Shown here: positions 15,543-23,596 of the stretch, piece by piece
Numbering within the stretch: position 1 is the first letter of the stretch
Layout of the letters: each line of letters begins with the position of its first letter
Source of the DNA: Emergencia timonensis
Lineage (GTDB): Bacteria; Bacillota; Clostridia; Peptostreptococcales; Anaerovoracaceae
Direction of reading: 5' to 3'
Assembly (NCBI RefSeq): GCF_900086585.1
Contig: NZ_FLKM01000008.1
Span: forward strand, 1,437,652 to 1,501,651
Length of the DNA: 64,000 bases
The notes under the pieces: model-generated
Told to the model about the DNA's origin: nothing
Database searches by the model: none
The model's input: the letters and a program-made list of their open reading frames with translations, nothing else
Made by a program: the position numbers and the translations under genes

Positions 15543-17969
15543 ATGAGGCAGAAATCCCATCTCGCACATATCGCAAATATTGACGGAAAACGAGTAGAAC
15601 AGACAGTTAAAGAGCACTCCCTACAAACAGCTGCATATACTGCCAAGTGCTTAAAATCAGCAGGGCTATATTACACTGGCCTCTTTGCAGGATTGCTACA
15701 CGATTGCGGAAAGACAAAGATAGCTATGACCGAATACCTTGAGGCATCATTCGAGGGTAAAGGACCGCGGCGTGGAAGCGTAAATCACACCTTTGCGGCG
15801 GCAAAGCTTATTATGCAGCGCTATTGGGAAAAAGCAAAGACGCCGCATGAGAAACTAGCCTGTGAGATTCTTGCAGTCGCAATAGGATCACATCATGGTC
15901 TCTACGATATAGAAGATTCCACGGGTCTTAAAGAGGAGAACGGTCTTTCCCATAGAGCAGATTGTGATGATGAGGAAATCAGTTATGTAGAGACAATCAA
16001 TAATTTCTTTCAAGAAGTAGCGGATCAAGAAACAATAGATGATTATTTTGCTAAAGCTTGTGAAGAAATCCTCGCTTTTGTTAAGAAAATGGAAATTTAT
16101 GCTTCAGAATATGAAGCATCTGGTATGTCTTTTATGTTTGGACTTCTCGCACGATTGATTACATCAGCTGTGATAGAAGGAGACCGCCGCGATACCGCTG
16201 AATTTATGAATGGTAAATCAATCGACTTGCTTCAAGCAGATCAGAAGTTCTGGCAGAGACAAATAGAATATATGGAAGGACAGTTGAAAAATTTCCATTC
16301 GGACACTCCATTGAATAAAGTGCGTTCAGACATTTCTAATCAGTGCAAAATTTTTGCAAAAGAAAAAGGCGGTATCCATAGACTGACCGTACAGACGGGT
16401 TCTGGGAAAACTCTAGCATCGCTCAGATATGCACTGGCTCACGCTGCAGAGTATAACAAAGAGCGGATCATTTACATTATTCCCTTGCTTAGCGTCCTAG
16501 ATCAAAATAGCAAGGACATACATACATATATAAAAGATAATCAGTGTATTCTCGAACATCATTCTAACCTTGTTAAAACGATAGAGGATCAGGAAGAATT
16601 GGACAAGCGAGAATTAATGACTGAAACTTGGGATGCGCCTGTGATAATTTCAACGTTAGTACAGCTTTTAAATATCCTGTTTTCACATAAGTCTACAGCA
16701 ATTAGGAGAATGAATTCGCTATGTAACAGTGTGATTATCATTGATGAGGTTCAATCTCTTCCACTGAAATTTGGAGAATTGTTTAACATGGTTCTGAATT
16801 TTCTGGCAGAGCATTGTGGCGTAACCATTATTCTCTGTTCAGCCACACAACCGGCATTTGAACAATTTAAGTGGTCATTACATTTAGCAGAAAACATCGA
16901 TCTGGTTAAAATTAAACCAGAATATGAACAAGTTTTCAGAAGAACCTCAATCATAAACAAAATTACGCCACAAGGAATGACTCTTGATGAATTATCTGAC
17001 TTTGCGGTGGAAAACGTAGAAAATAAGGATTCCCTCTTAATCATCTGCAATACAAAAAAGACTGCGAGGGAACTGTACAAAAAACTCAAATTGGTGAAGC
17101 AGGATGACTGGGATATTTGCCATCTTTCGACCTCCATGTGTAAGGAACACAGAAATAAGGTGCTGAATCGGATCGGTAAGACACCTGGACTTAATGAAGA
17201 ACGTAAGGTAATCTGCATCTCAACACAGTTGGTGGAGGCGGGCATAGATTTTTCCTTTGAAAGTGTTATTAGAATTTGGGCAGGACTTGATAGTATTGTT
17301 CAGGCGGCTGGAAGATGTAATCGTAATAATGATTGGGAAAAAATCTGTCCAGTATATATCGTCAACTTGCAAAATGAATCCCTTGGATCTCTGGAATACA
17401 TCAAGGAAGGACAGAAGACCTTAGAATCGGTTCTTCATGAAGTGGAAAATCAGAGAAATCAAGATTACTTATCTCCAGCCTTTACAGAAAGATATTTTAA
17501 ACGTTTGTATTCGTCTGTTTATAGTGAAAAAGAAACCCAATTTATTGTAAAGGTACATAATCAACCACTTTCCATCCGCACCATGCTTTCAACAAATGGA
17601 GGTCTAAAATGTAACAAGCACTATTATTTAAAACAAGCTTTTAAAACAGCTGGTGAAAACTGCAAAGTCTTTGATGATGATAAATCAGATGTCATCGTTG
17701 CTTACGATGAAAAAGCTAAGGAATATCAACTCAACCTTACATCAGCGAAAGCAGAGAATGACATACAATATGTTAAGGAACAGCTCAAAAACTTGAAACC
17801 GTATACTGTGAGCTTATTTGAAAATGAACTACGGGCATTACGGGAAGACAATAAACTGGAAGAAGTGATTTTTCCTGGTGTGATTTTCTTAGATAAATCG
17901 GCTTATTCAGACGAATTAGGAGTTTGTATAGGTGAGTATTTTATAGATGATGGTATTTTAATGAGTTAG
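15543..17969 (+). CDS. cas3: CRISPR-associated helicase/nuclease Cas3 (type I-C)
   Basis: An 808-residue protein that unwinds and degrades target DNA recruited by Cascade. The N-terminal HD nuclease has the HD dyad at residues 53-54 (GLLHDCGK) and a further pair in SHHGLYD. The helicase starts near residue 280: motif I TGSGKT, motif II DEVQ, motif III SATQP, and motif VI QAAGRCNRN. GGAGG lies 6 bases before the ATG at 15543; the upstream TTG at 15510 has no site. It leads the operon, with cas5 16 bp downstream. Its leader contains the divergent promoter of the crRNA-like RNA. Confidence 0.95.
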   Translation: MRQKSHLAHIANIDGKRVEQTVKEHSLQTAAYTAKCLKSAGLYYTGLFAGLLHDCGKTKIAMTEYLEASFEGKGPRRGSVNHTFAAAKLIMQRYWEKAKTPHEKLACEILAVAIGSHHGLYDIEDSTGLKEENGLSHRADCDDEEISYVETINNFFQEVADQETIDDYFAKACEEILAFVKKMEIYASEYEASGMSFMFGLLARLITSAVIEGDRRDTAEFMNGKSIDLLQADQKFWQRQIEYMEGQLKNFHSDTPLNKVRSDISNQCKIFAKEKGGIHRLTVQTGSGKTLASLRYALAHAAEYNKERIIYIIPLLSVLDQNSKDIHTYIKDNQCILEHHSNLVKTIEDQEELDKRELMTETWDAPVIISTLVQLLNILFSHKSTAIRRMNSLCNSVIIIDEVQSLPLKFGELFNMVLNFLAEHCGVTIILCSATQPAFEQFKWSLHLAENIDLVKIKPEYEQVFRRTSIINKITPQGMTLDELSDFAVENVENKDSLLIICNTKKTARELYKKLKLVKQDDWDICHLSTSMCKEHRNKVLNRIGKTPGLNEERKVICISTQLVEAGIDFSFESVIRIWAGLDSIVQAAGRCNRNNDWEKICPVYIVNLQNESLGSLEYIKEGQKTLESVLHEVENQRNQDYLSPAFTERYFKRLYSSVYSEKETQFIVKVHNQPLSIRTMLSTNGGLKCNKHYYLKQAFKTAGENCKVFDDDKSDVIVAYDEKAKEYQLNLTSAKAENDIQYVKEQLKNLKPYTVSLFENELRALREDNKLEEVIFPGVIFLDKSAYSDELGVCIGEYFIDDGILMS

Positions 17970-17985
17970 TGAAAGGAGGAGTTAT

Positions 17986-18735
17986 ATGATCCATGATAAT
18001 TTTGTGGAATTTAAGGTTACGGGAGAATATGCACTTTTCTCCGATCCTGTAAATCGGGTTGGGGGAGAAAAGTTTACCTATCAAGTACCTACTTATGAGG
18101 CGCTGAAAGGTATTATGCACAGCATCTACTGGAAACCGACAATCATTTGGATTATCGATTCTGTTCGAGTTATGAATCAAATTCAAACAGAGTCTAAGGG
18201 AATCAGGCCTATTAAATACAGTAGCAATAAAAATGATCTTTCATATTATACATACCTGAAAGATTGCTGTTATCAAGTAAAGGCTCATTTTATTTGGAAT
18301 GAGAACAGACCTGAACTTGCAAATGATCGAAATGAAAATAAACACCACATGATAGCAAAGAGGATGATTGAAAGAGGAGGGCGTCGTGACATCTATCTAG
18401 GTACCCGTGAATGCCAAGGGTATGTAGAGCCATGCCGATTTGGTGAGGACAGGAGTGCTTATGATGAAACAACAGAGTTGGATTTTGGCATGATGTATCA
18501 TGGCATAACCTATGCCGATGAGGCATATTCGGAAGAAACGAAAGGGAAATTATCCGTTAGGCTTTGGCATGCTGTCATGCGCAATGGAATCATCAATTTT
18601 GACCGGCCAGAAGACTGCCTGCATCGTCAAATAAAGGAAATGGATATGAAACCTTTTGGAGAGGAATACGACAATTTTGTGAGTGTCGATGTGACAGGAG
18701 GTGAGTGCGGTGTCCTGGATGAAGATGCTCTATGA
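17986..18735 (+). CDS. cas5c: Type I-C CRISPR-associated protein Cas5c
   Basis: A 249-residue Cas5 of subtype I-C. In this subtype Cas5 replaces Cas6: it cuts the pre-crRNA at the base of the repeat stem and stays on the 5' handle. The N-terminus (FVEFKVTGEYALFSDP) and the ...GGEKFTYQVPTYEALKGI region are typical of the RAMP fold, and GTRECQGYVEP is a conserved Cas5c patch. AAAGGAGG lies 7 bases before the ATG. Its 3' end overlaps the cas8c start by 26 bp. Confidence 0.93.
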   Translation: MIHDNFVEFKVTGEYALFSDPVNRVGGEKFTYQVPTYEALKGIMHSIYWKPTIIWIIDSVRVMNQIQTESKGIRPIKYSSNKNDLSYYTYLKDCCYQVKAHFIWNENRPELANDRNENKHHMIAKRMIERGGRRDIYLGTRECQGYVEPCRFGEDRSAYDETTELDFGMMYHGITYADEAYSEETKGKLSVRLWHAVMRNGIINFDRPEDCLHRQIKEMDMKPFGEEYDNFVSVDVTGGECGVLDEDAL

Positions 18736-20578
18736 TACTTATGATCAAAATGAAGGCGAGATAGCTAACTTCAAGAGAGAAAACTATCTGTGCCCAATTG
18801 CACATATGACAGCGAGTTCTCAAATAGAAATTACTGTAGATATACAGGGGGAATTTCATAGCGCAAGGCAAATAACAGATAGAGGAGATGCAGAGACTAT
18901 TATACCTGTTACGGATGAGTCAGCGGGAAGAGCTAGTGGTATCGCCCCACATCCGCTGTGCGATAATCTGACTTATGTAGCTGGCGATTATGTAGAGTAT
19001 ATAAGTGTTAAAAAAGATGTCGAATCTAGTAAAGGAAGGTTTGAGGAGTACATCAAAGCTTTAGAAAAATGGCAGCAATCACCTTACACATGTAAGAAAA
19101 TCCAAGGCATCTATCAATATGTGACCAAAAAGTCAATGATAAAAGACCTGATTGGCGCTGGAATTATCGTCCTTGATGAGACTGGACAGCTATCAAAAGA
19201 GAAAATTGCAGGGAGATCTTACGACAAATGTATTGTGCGTTTTCGTATTCTAGGATCAGGGCAGCCAGAAGAATGCTGGCAGGATAAATCGCTTTTTCAA
19301 GCATATCAGACATACTATCTGGAACAGAGGAAGGAGTATGGCAGGTCGGATATCTGCTATCTGACGGGAAAGCAGGCTGTTACATCTGAGAATCATCCGA
19401 AAGGGATTCTGCCGGCGAGTTACGGTGCGAAACTTGTCTCTGCCAATGACAATACAGACTTTACTTTTAGAGGGCGTTTTAGAACAGGCGAAGAAGCATA
19501 TGCCGTCAGCTACGAGGCAACGCAGAAAGCACACAATGCTCTGAAATGGCTGGCAAAAATACAAGGGTATATTGTAGGTATGCAGGATAAGAGAACTTAT
19601 ATTTGCTGGAACACCAAAGGGAAAAAAGTCGTACAAATTGATGAATTAGGCTATTTGACGGATGATGAAGATGATCGGCCATCGACCATGCCGGAGTATA
19701 AGCAAAAATTGCAAGAACTTATCGAGGGATATCGTGATCAATTTGATGACACAGATGAAGTTGCTTTGATGGCTCTTGAAGCGGCAACCACGGGACGGCT
19801 ATCCATCGTATACTACAATCAGTTGTTAGCTAATGATTACTTTGAGCGAATTAGAGATTGGCATGAGCACTGCTGCTGGCAATTCACAACCTTTGATCAA
19901 GCGGGAAATCCAAAACAGGAGATTAAAACGCCAACCATTAAAAGAATGGTGGAATACACCTTTGGCGTTCAGCAGGGAGACTTTGTAAAGGTTAGTGATA
20001 AATTGATGATCATGCAGTATCAAAGACTTTTTCACTGTATTGTTGATAAGCAAAGCATTCCACATGATTTTGTCGAAGCAATTTTCCATCGTGCGTGTCA
20101 GCCACTGGGATACTCTTTTGGCAATAGAGAGCGACTGCTTTCAATAGCTTGCGCAATGATTGCAAAGTACTATTATGATAAGAACGATAAGGAGGGAATA
20201 AACATGGAAGTCGATAAAAACATAAATGATCGGGACTATCTCTATGGCAGACTTTTGGCAGTATACGAGAAGCTGGAAAGAAGCACATATGGAAAGGATG
20301 AGAAAAGAGAGCCTAATGCGATTCGCTTGCAGACAGTTTATGCGCAGCATCCTGCTTCTACCAGGCTGATTATTGAGAATGCATTGAATCCGTATTTTCA
20401 GAGGCTGAGTCCTCAGTCCAGGGAATTTTATAGAAAGGAAATCGAAGAGATTTCTAATAAGATTTCCCTGGATATGGAGAATAAGCAACTTGGCTATAAA
20501 TATCTGATCGGCTATTGGGCTGAACGAGCAGATTTACGAAAAAAGAATGATGACGCGAAGAAAGTTGAGGAGGAGTAA
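18710..20578 (+). CDS. cas8c: Type I-C CRISPR-associated protein Cas8c (Csd1)
   Basis: A 622-residue large subunit of the I-C interference complex, which reads the PAM. I choose the GTG at 18710, because AGGAGGTG ends about 7 bases before it and because the resulting start MSWMKMLYDTYD is the usual Cas8c N-terminus. The open frame extends up to 18701, but a start there would lie inside the ribosome site. The final 124 codons can also be translated alone as cas11c from an internal ATG. It overlaps cas5c and is followed 2 bp later by cas7. Confidence 0.93.
   Translation: MSWMKMLYDTYDQNEGEIANFKRENYLCPIAHMTASSQIEITVDIQGEFHSARQITDRGDAETIIPVTDESAGRASGIAPHPLCDNLTYVAGDYVEYISVKKDVESSKGRFEEYIKALEKWQQSPYTCKKIQGIYQYVTKKSMIKDLIGAGIIVLDETGQLSKEKIAGRSYDKCIVRFRILGSGQPEECWQDKSLFQAYQTYYLEQRKEYGRSDICYLTGKQAVTSENHPKGILPASYGAKLVSANDNTDFTFRGRFRTGEEAYAVSYEATQKAHNALKWLAKIQGYIVGMQDKRTYICWNTKGKKVVQIDELGYLTDDEDDRPSTMPEYKQKLQELIEGYRDQFDDTDEVALMALEAATTGRLSIVYYNQLLANDYFERIRDWHEHCCWQFTTFDQAGNPKQEIKTPTIKRMVEYTFGVQQGDFVKVSDKLMIMQYQRLFHCIVDKQSIPHDFVEAIFHRACQPLGYSFGNRERLLSIACAMIAKYYYDKNDKEGINMEVDKNINDRDYLYGRLLAVYEKLERSTYGKDEKREPNAIRLQTVYAQHPASTRLIIENALNPYFQRLSPQSREFYRKEIEEISNKISLDMENKQLGYKYLIGYWAERADLRKKNDDAKKVEEE
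20204..20578 (+). CDS. cas11c: Cas11c small subunit from an internal start in cas8c
   Basis: Inside cas8c and in the same frame, AAGGAGGG at 20188-20195 stands 8 bases before an ATG at 20204. It gives a 124-residue protein beginning MEVDKNINDRDYLYGRLLAV. It is predicted to be mostly helical. Type I-C systems are known to make their small subunit Cas11 in this way, to line the Cascade backbone. The strong site in the middle of a coding region supports it directly. Confidence 0.8.
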   Translation: MEVDKNINDRDYLYGRLLAVYEKLERSTYGKDEKREPNAIRLQTVYAQHPASTRLIIENALNPYFQRLSPQSREFYRKEIEEISNKISLDMENKQLGYKYLIGYWAERADLRKKNDDAKKVEEE

Positions 20579-20580
20579 AA

Positions 20581-21429
20581 ATGAGTATTTTAGAGAACAA
20601 GATTGATTTTATCGTTTTAGCTGCAGTAAAAGACGCAAATCCTAACGGTGATCCGTTAAATGGCAACAGACCGAGAAGTACATATGACGGCTTTGGAGAA
20701 ATTTCCGATGTCTGCATCAAAAGAAAATTGCGTAATCGTCTTCAGGATGAAGGGCAAAGAATTTTTGTGCAGTCAGAAGAGCGTTGCGACGATGGATTTA
20801 CCAGTCTTAGTGACAGGGCTAAGAAAAGCTTGCCAGAAAAACTCTCTAAGGATGAATTTGCACAGAAAGCTTGTGAAGCATGGTACGATGTTAGAGCTTT
20901 TGGACAAGTTTTCGCATTCAAAGGTGCGGGACCAAAAGAAGGTGTTTCTGTAGGCGTTCGTGGACCCGTATCCATACATCAGGCGAAAAGTATCACTCCT
21001 GTGGAAATCATCAGCCAGCAAATTACGAAGAGCGTTAACAGTGAATCTGGTGACAAAAAAGGTGCAGATACTATGGGGATGAAACACAGGGTGAATTTTG
21101 GACTCTATGAAATAAAAGGCTCTATTAATGTGCAGTTAGCCGAAAAAACGGGATTTACGGAGGAAGATGCGGATCTGCTGAAGCAGTGCTTACGTTCGCT
21201 ATTTATCAATGATGCTTCCTCAGCCCGACCGGATGGCAGCATGGAAGTGATAAGTGTTTACTGGTGGAAACACAATAATAAAATAGGACAGTATTCATCA
21301 GCAAAAGTACACCGCTCTTTGGAAGTTAAACTGGTGGACGAGATGTCGATACCAACTTCAATTAATGATTATGAAATTAAGTTGGAACCTTTAGAAGGGC
21401 TAGAACCTGAAATTATAGAAGGTATGTAA
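20581..21429 (+). CDS. cas7: Type I-C CRISPR-associated protein Cas7c (Csd2)
   Basis: A 282-residue backbone subunit that polymerises along the crRNA. The start matches the family: LENKIDFIVLAAVKDANPNG followed by GDPLNGNRPR. Later come the GVSVGVRGPVSIHQAKSI and ADTMGMKHRV patches typical of Csd2/Csh2 proteins. GGAGGAG lies 5 bases before the ATG. It follows cas8c by 2 bp and precedes cas4 by 1 bp. Confidence 0.95.
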   Translation: MSILENKIDFIVLAAVKDANPNGDPLNGNRPRSTYDGFGEISDVCIKRKLRNRLQDEGQRIFVQSEERCDDGFTSLSDRAKKSLPEKLSKDEFAQKACEAWYDVRAFGQVFAFKGAGPKEGVSVGVRGPVSIHQAKSITPVEIISQQITKSVNSESGDKKGADTMGMKHRVNFGLYEIKGSINVQLAEKTGFTEEDADLLKQCLRSLFINDASSARPDGSMEVISVYWWKHNNKIGQYSSAKVHRSLEVKLVDEMSIPTSINDYEIKLEPLEGLEPEIIEGM

Positions 21430-21430
21430 T

Positions 21431-22102
21431 ATGGCTTACAACGAATCTGACTATCTCATGCTTTCTGGCATCCAGCACTTTGAATTCTGCCGCAGACAGT
21501 GGGCTTTGATTCACATCGAGCAGCAGTGGGCAGAGAACTACCGAACCACTGCCGGTGAATTGATGCATAAACGGGCTCATGAGGAAATATCTGTGGAGAA
21601 GCGGGGCAAGCTTTTGATCATGAGAGGGCTTCGCATCGCCTCGGCAGAGTTAGGTGTATCAGGCCAATGTGATATTGTGGAGTTTCATCAAGTGAAGTCA
21701 GGTATCACGATTTCGGGGTACGATGGCAATTGGGATGTGATGCCTGTAGAGTACAAGCGCGGCACAGAAAAAGAAGGGCGTGAAGATGAGGTTCAGCTTT
21801 GCGCCCAGGCCATGTGCCTGGAGGAGATGTTTCTGACTGAAATCCCCAAAGGCTATTTATATTACGGGGAAAATAAACGGCGGACTGAGGTTCTATTTGA
21901 TGAAGAACTGCGGCTACATGTGAAAGAAATCTGTCACGAGATGCACGGGTTATATCAAAAAGGTTATACACCAAAGGTAAAGACCAATAAAAAATGCCGA
22001 TCCTGTTCGCTAAAAGACCTTTGTCTGCCGAAACTGAACAAAACGCTTAGCGTGGAAGAATATATCAAGGAAAGGCTTACTGGAACGGGTGGCGGAGAAT
22101 GA
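21431..22102 (+). CDS. cas4: CRISPR-associated exonuclease Cas4
   Basis: A 223-residue RecB-type nuclease with an Fe-S cluster, which trims and orients prespacers according to the PAM. Seen: CRRQWALIHIEQQW near the N-terminus (first cysteine of the cluster), the nuclease residues in MPVEYKRG, and the C-terminal cysteines CRSCSLKDLC. It overlaps cas1 by ATGA. No strong ribosome site precedes it, consistent with coupling to cas7. Confidence 0.94.
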   Translation: MAYNESDYLMLSGIQHFEFCRRQWALIHIEQQWAENYRTTAGELMHKRAHEEISVEKRGKLLIMRGLRIASAELGVSGQCDIVEFHQVKSGITISGYDGNWDVMPVEYKRGTEKEGREDEVQLCAQAMCLEEMFLTEIPKGYLYYGENKRRTEVLFDEELRLHVKEICHEMHGLYQKGYTPKVKTNKKCRSCSLKDLCLPKLNKTLSVEEYIKERLTGTGGGE

Positions 22103-23130
22103 GAAAACTGTTGAATACGCTTTATGTAATGTCAGAGGACGTTTACCTTGCTTTAGATGGAGAAAATATAGTCATCCTGCGTGATGAAGAGACCGTTGGC
22201 AGGTTCCCGTTACATACTTTGGAGAATATCGTAAGCTTTTCTTACAAAGGTGCTTCGCCTTATTTGATGGGTGCATGTGCAGAGAAGGGAATTGATCTCA
22301 GCTTTTATTCTCCGAGAGGACGATTTCTGGCGAGAGCTTCGGGGCGGTCATATGGCAATGTACTGCTTCGAAAAGAGCAATATCGAATATCTGATGATTT
22401 GAATCGAAGTGTGCTATATGCGAGGAACATGATCTTAGGGAAAGTTTTTAATTGCAGATGGAGTTTGGAACGTACAATCCGAGACAATGGAATGAGAGTG
22501 GATGCGGAACGTATCAAAGAGGTTTCCCAAGAATTGAACGAGGGTCTGGAACAAATCAGAACTTGTGAAGATTTGGATACCCTTAGAGGAATTGAGGGTG
22601 AATTAGCCTCTCGCTATTTCTGTGTGTTTGATGAGTTGATTATCAATCAGAAATCGGATTTTGTATTCCGTGGACGCAATCGGAGACCACCGCTGGACAA
22701 CATCAATGCGCTGCTTTCTTTTGGATACACTGTTCTTGGCAATGAATGTGCAGCGGCGCTGGAAAGCGTGGGTCTCGATCCATATGTTGGATTTTTGCAT
22801 CGGGACAGGCCGGGCAGACAATCGCTGTCATTAGATTTAATGGAAGAGCTGCGTGGTATCATGGCTGACCGATTTGCTCTAACTTTGATCAATAAAAAGA
22901 TAATTAAAGGAGAGCATTTTGATTATCAAGGTGATAGTGCCGTTTTGCTAAGTGATGAAGGAAGAAAGCAGTTTTTTGCAGCATGGCACCAGCGTAAAAA
23001 GGAAACGATTACGCATCCGTTCCTCAATGAAAAGATCCCCTGGGGGTTGGTGCCATATGTACAGGCGATGCTTTTGGCACGAACAATTCGAGGCGATTTG
23101 GAGAGCTATCCGCCGTTTTTGTGGAAGTAA
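22099..23130 (+). CDS. cas1: CRISPR-associated endonuclease/integrase Cas1
   Basis: A 343-residue type I-C Cas1 (Cas1c). It carries LLNTLYVMSEDVYLALDGEN at the start, an N-terminal beta domain to about residue 90, and the catalytic region with the conserved glutamate, histidine (GFLHRDRPGR) and aspartate (LSLDLMEELR) of the family. With Cas2 it integrates new spacers at the leader end. It begins within the cas4 stop (ATGA) and ends 10 bp before cas2. Confidence 0.95.
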   Translation: MRKLLNTLYVMSEDVYLALDGENIVILRDEETVGRFPLHTLENIVSFSYKGASPYLMGACAEKGIDLSFYSPRGRFLARASGRSYGNVLLRKEQYRISDDLNRSVLYARNMILGKVFNCRWSLERTIRDNGMRVDAERIKEVSQELNEGLEQIRTCEDLDTLRGIEGELASRYFCVFDELIINQKSDFVFRGRNRRPPLDNINALLSFGYTVLGNECAAALESVGLDPYVGFLHRDRPGRQSLSLDLMEELRGIMADRFALTLINKKIIKGEHFDYQGDSAVLLSDEGRKQFFAAWHQRKKETITHPFLNEKIPWGLVPYVQAMLLARTIRGDLESYPPFLWK

Positions 23131-23140
23131 GGAGGGGGTT

Positions 23141-23431
23141 ATGTTAGTCTTAATTACCTATGACGTGTCTACGCAGGATGGTGCCGGAAAGAAAAGGCTG
23201 CGTAAAGTTGCCAAGGAGTGCGTGAACTATGGTCAAAGAGTGCAAAACTCAGTATTTGAGTGCATACTTGATGCATCACAAGCCTTACTGCTGAAAGACA
23301 AGCTTTTGTCAATTATTGATGAGACGCAGGATAGCCTCAGGTTTTATAATCTCGGAAACAATTACGAGACAAAAGTGGAACATTATGGAGCTAAAGAAAG
23401 TTATAAAGCAGAAGGCGTTTTGATGGTATAA
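23141..23431 (+). CDS. cas2: CRISPR-associated endoribonuclease Cas2
   Basis: A 96-residue Cas2. The ATG at 23141 follows GGAGGGGG; the open frame extends upstream into cas1 but without a site. MLVLITYDVSTQDGAGKKRL holds the conserved aspartate in the first strand, and SVFECILDAS is the second family motif. It forms the bridge in the Cas1-Cas2 adaptation complex. It is the last gene before the leader. Confidence 0.95.
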   Translation: MLVLITYDVSTQDGAGKKRLRKVAKECVNYGQRVQNSVFECILDASQALLLKDKLLSIIDETQDSLRFYNLGNNYETKVEHYGAKESYKAEGVLMV

Positions 23432-23596
23432 CCTAGGTGCGAAAGGCAAGTGAACATGAAATCCCTGGGTCTTTCGCACCTGTATTCTTGTAAGTTTAAT
23501 TCCATATGTGGAAATATATGTTACATATGGTTTGTCCAAATCTAAAAGTAATACAAATTAATGGGAATTTCTTTAGGAGATTGGCGTTAATTTGCA
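23432..23596 (+). promoter_or_regulatory. CRISPR leader with an 11-bp inverted repeat
   Basis: An AT-rich region between cas2 and the first repeat. AGGTGCGAAAG at 23435-23445 is exactly repeated in inverse as CTTTCGCACCT at 23471-23481, a motif seen in leaders of I-C systems that could anchor integration or terminate the cas mRNA. The stretch just before the array (TTTAGGAGATTGGCG) is the expected integration-proximal end. Confidence 0.7.
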
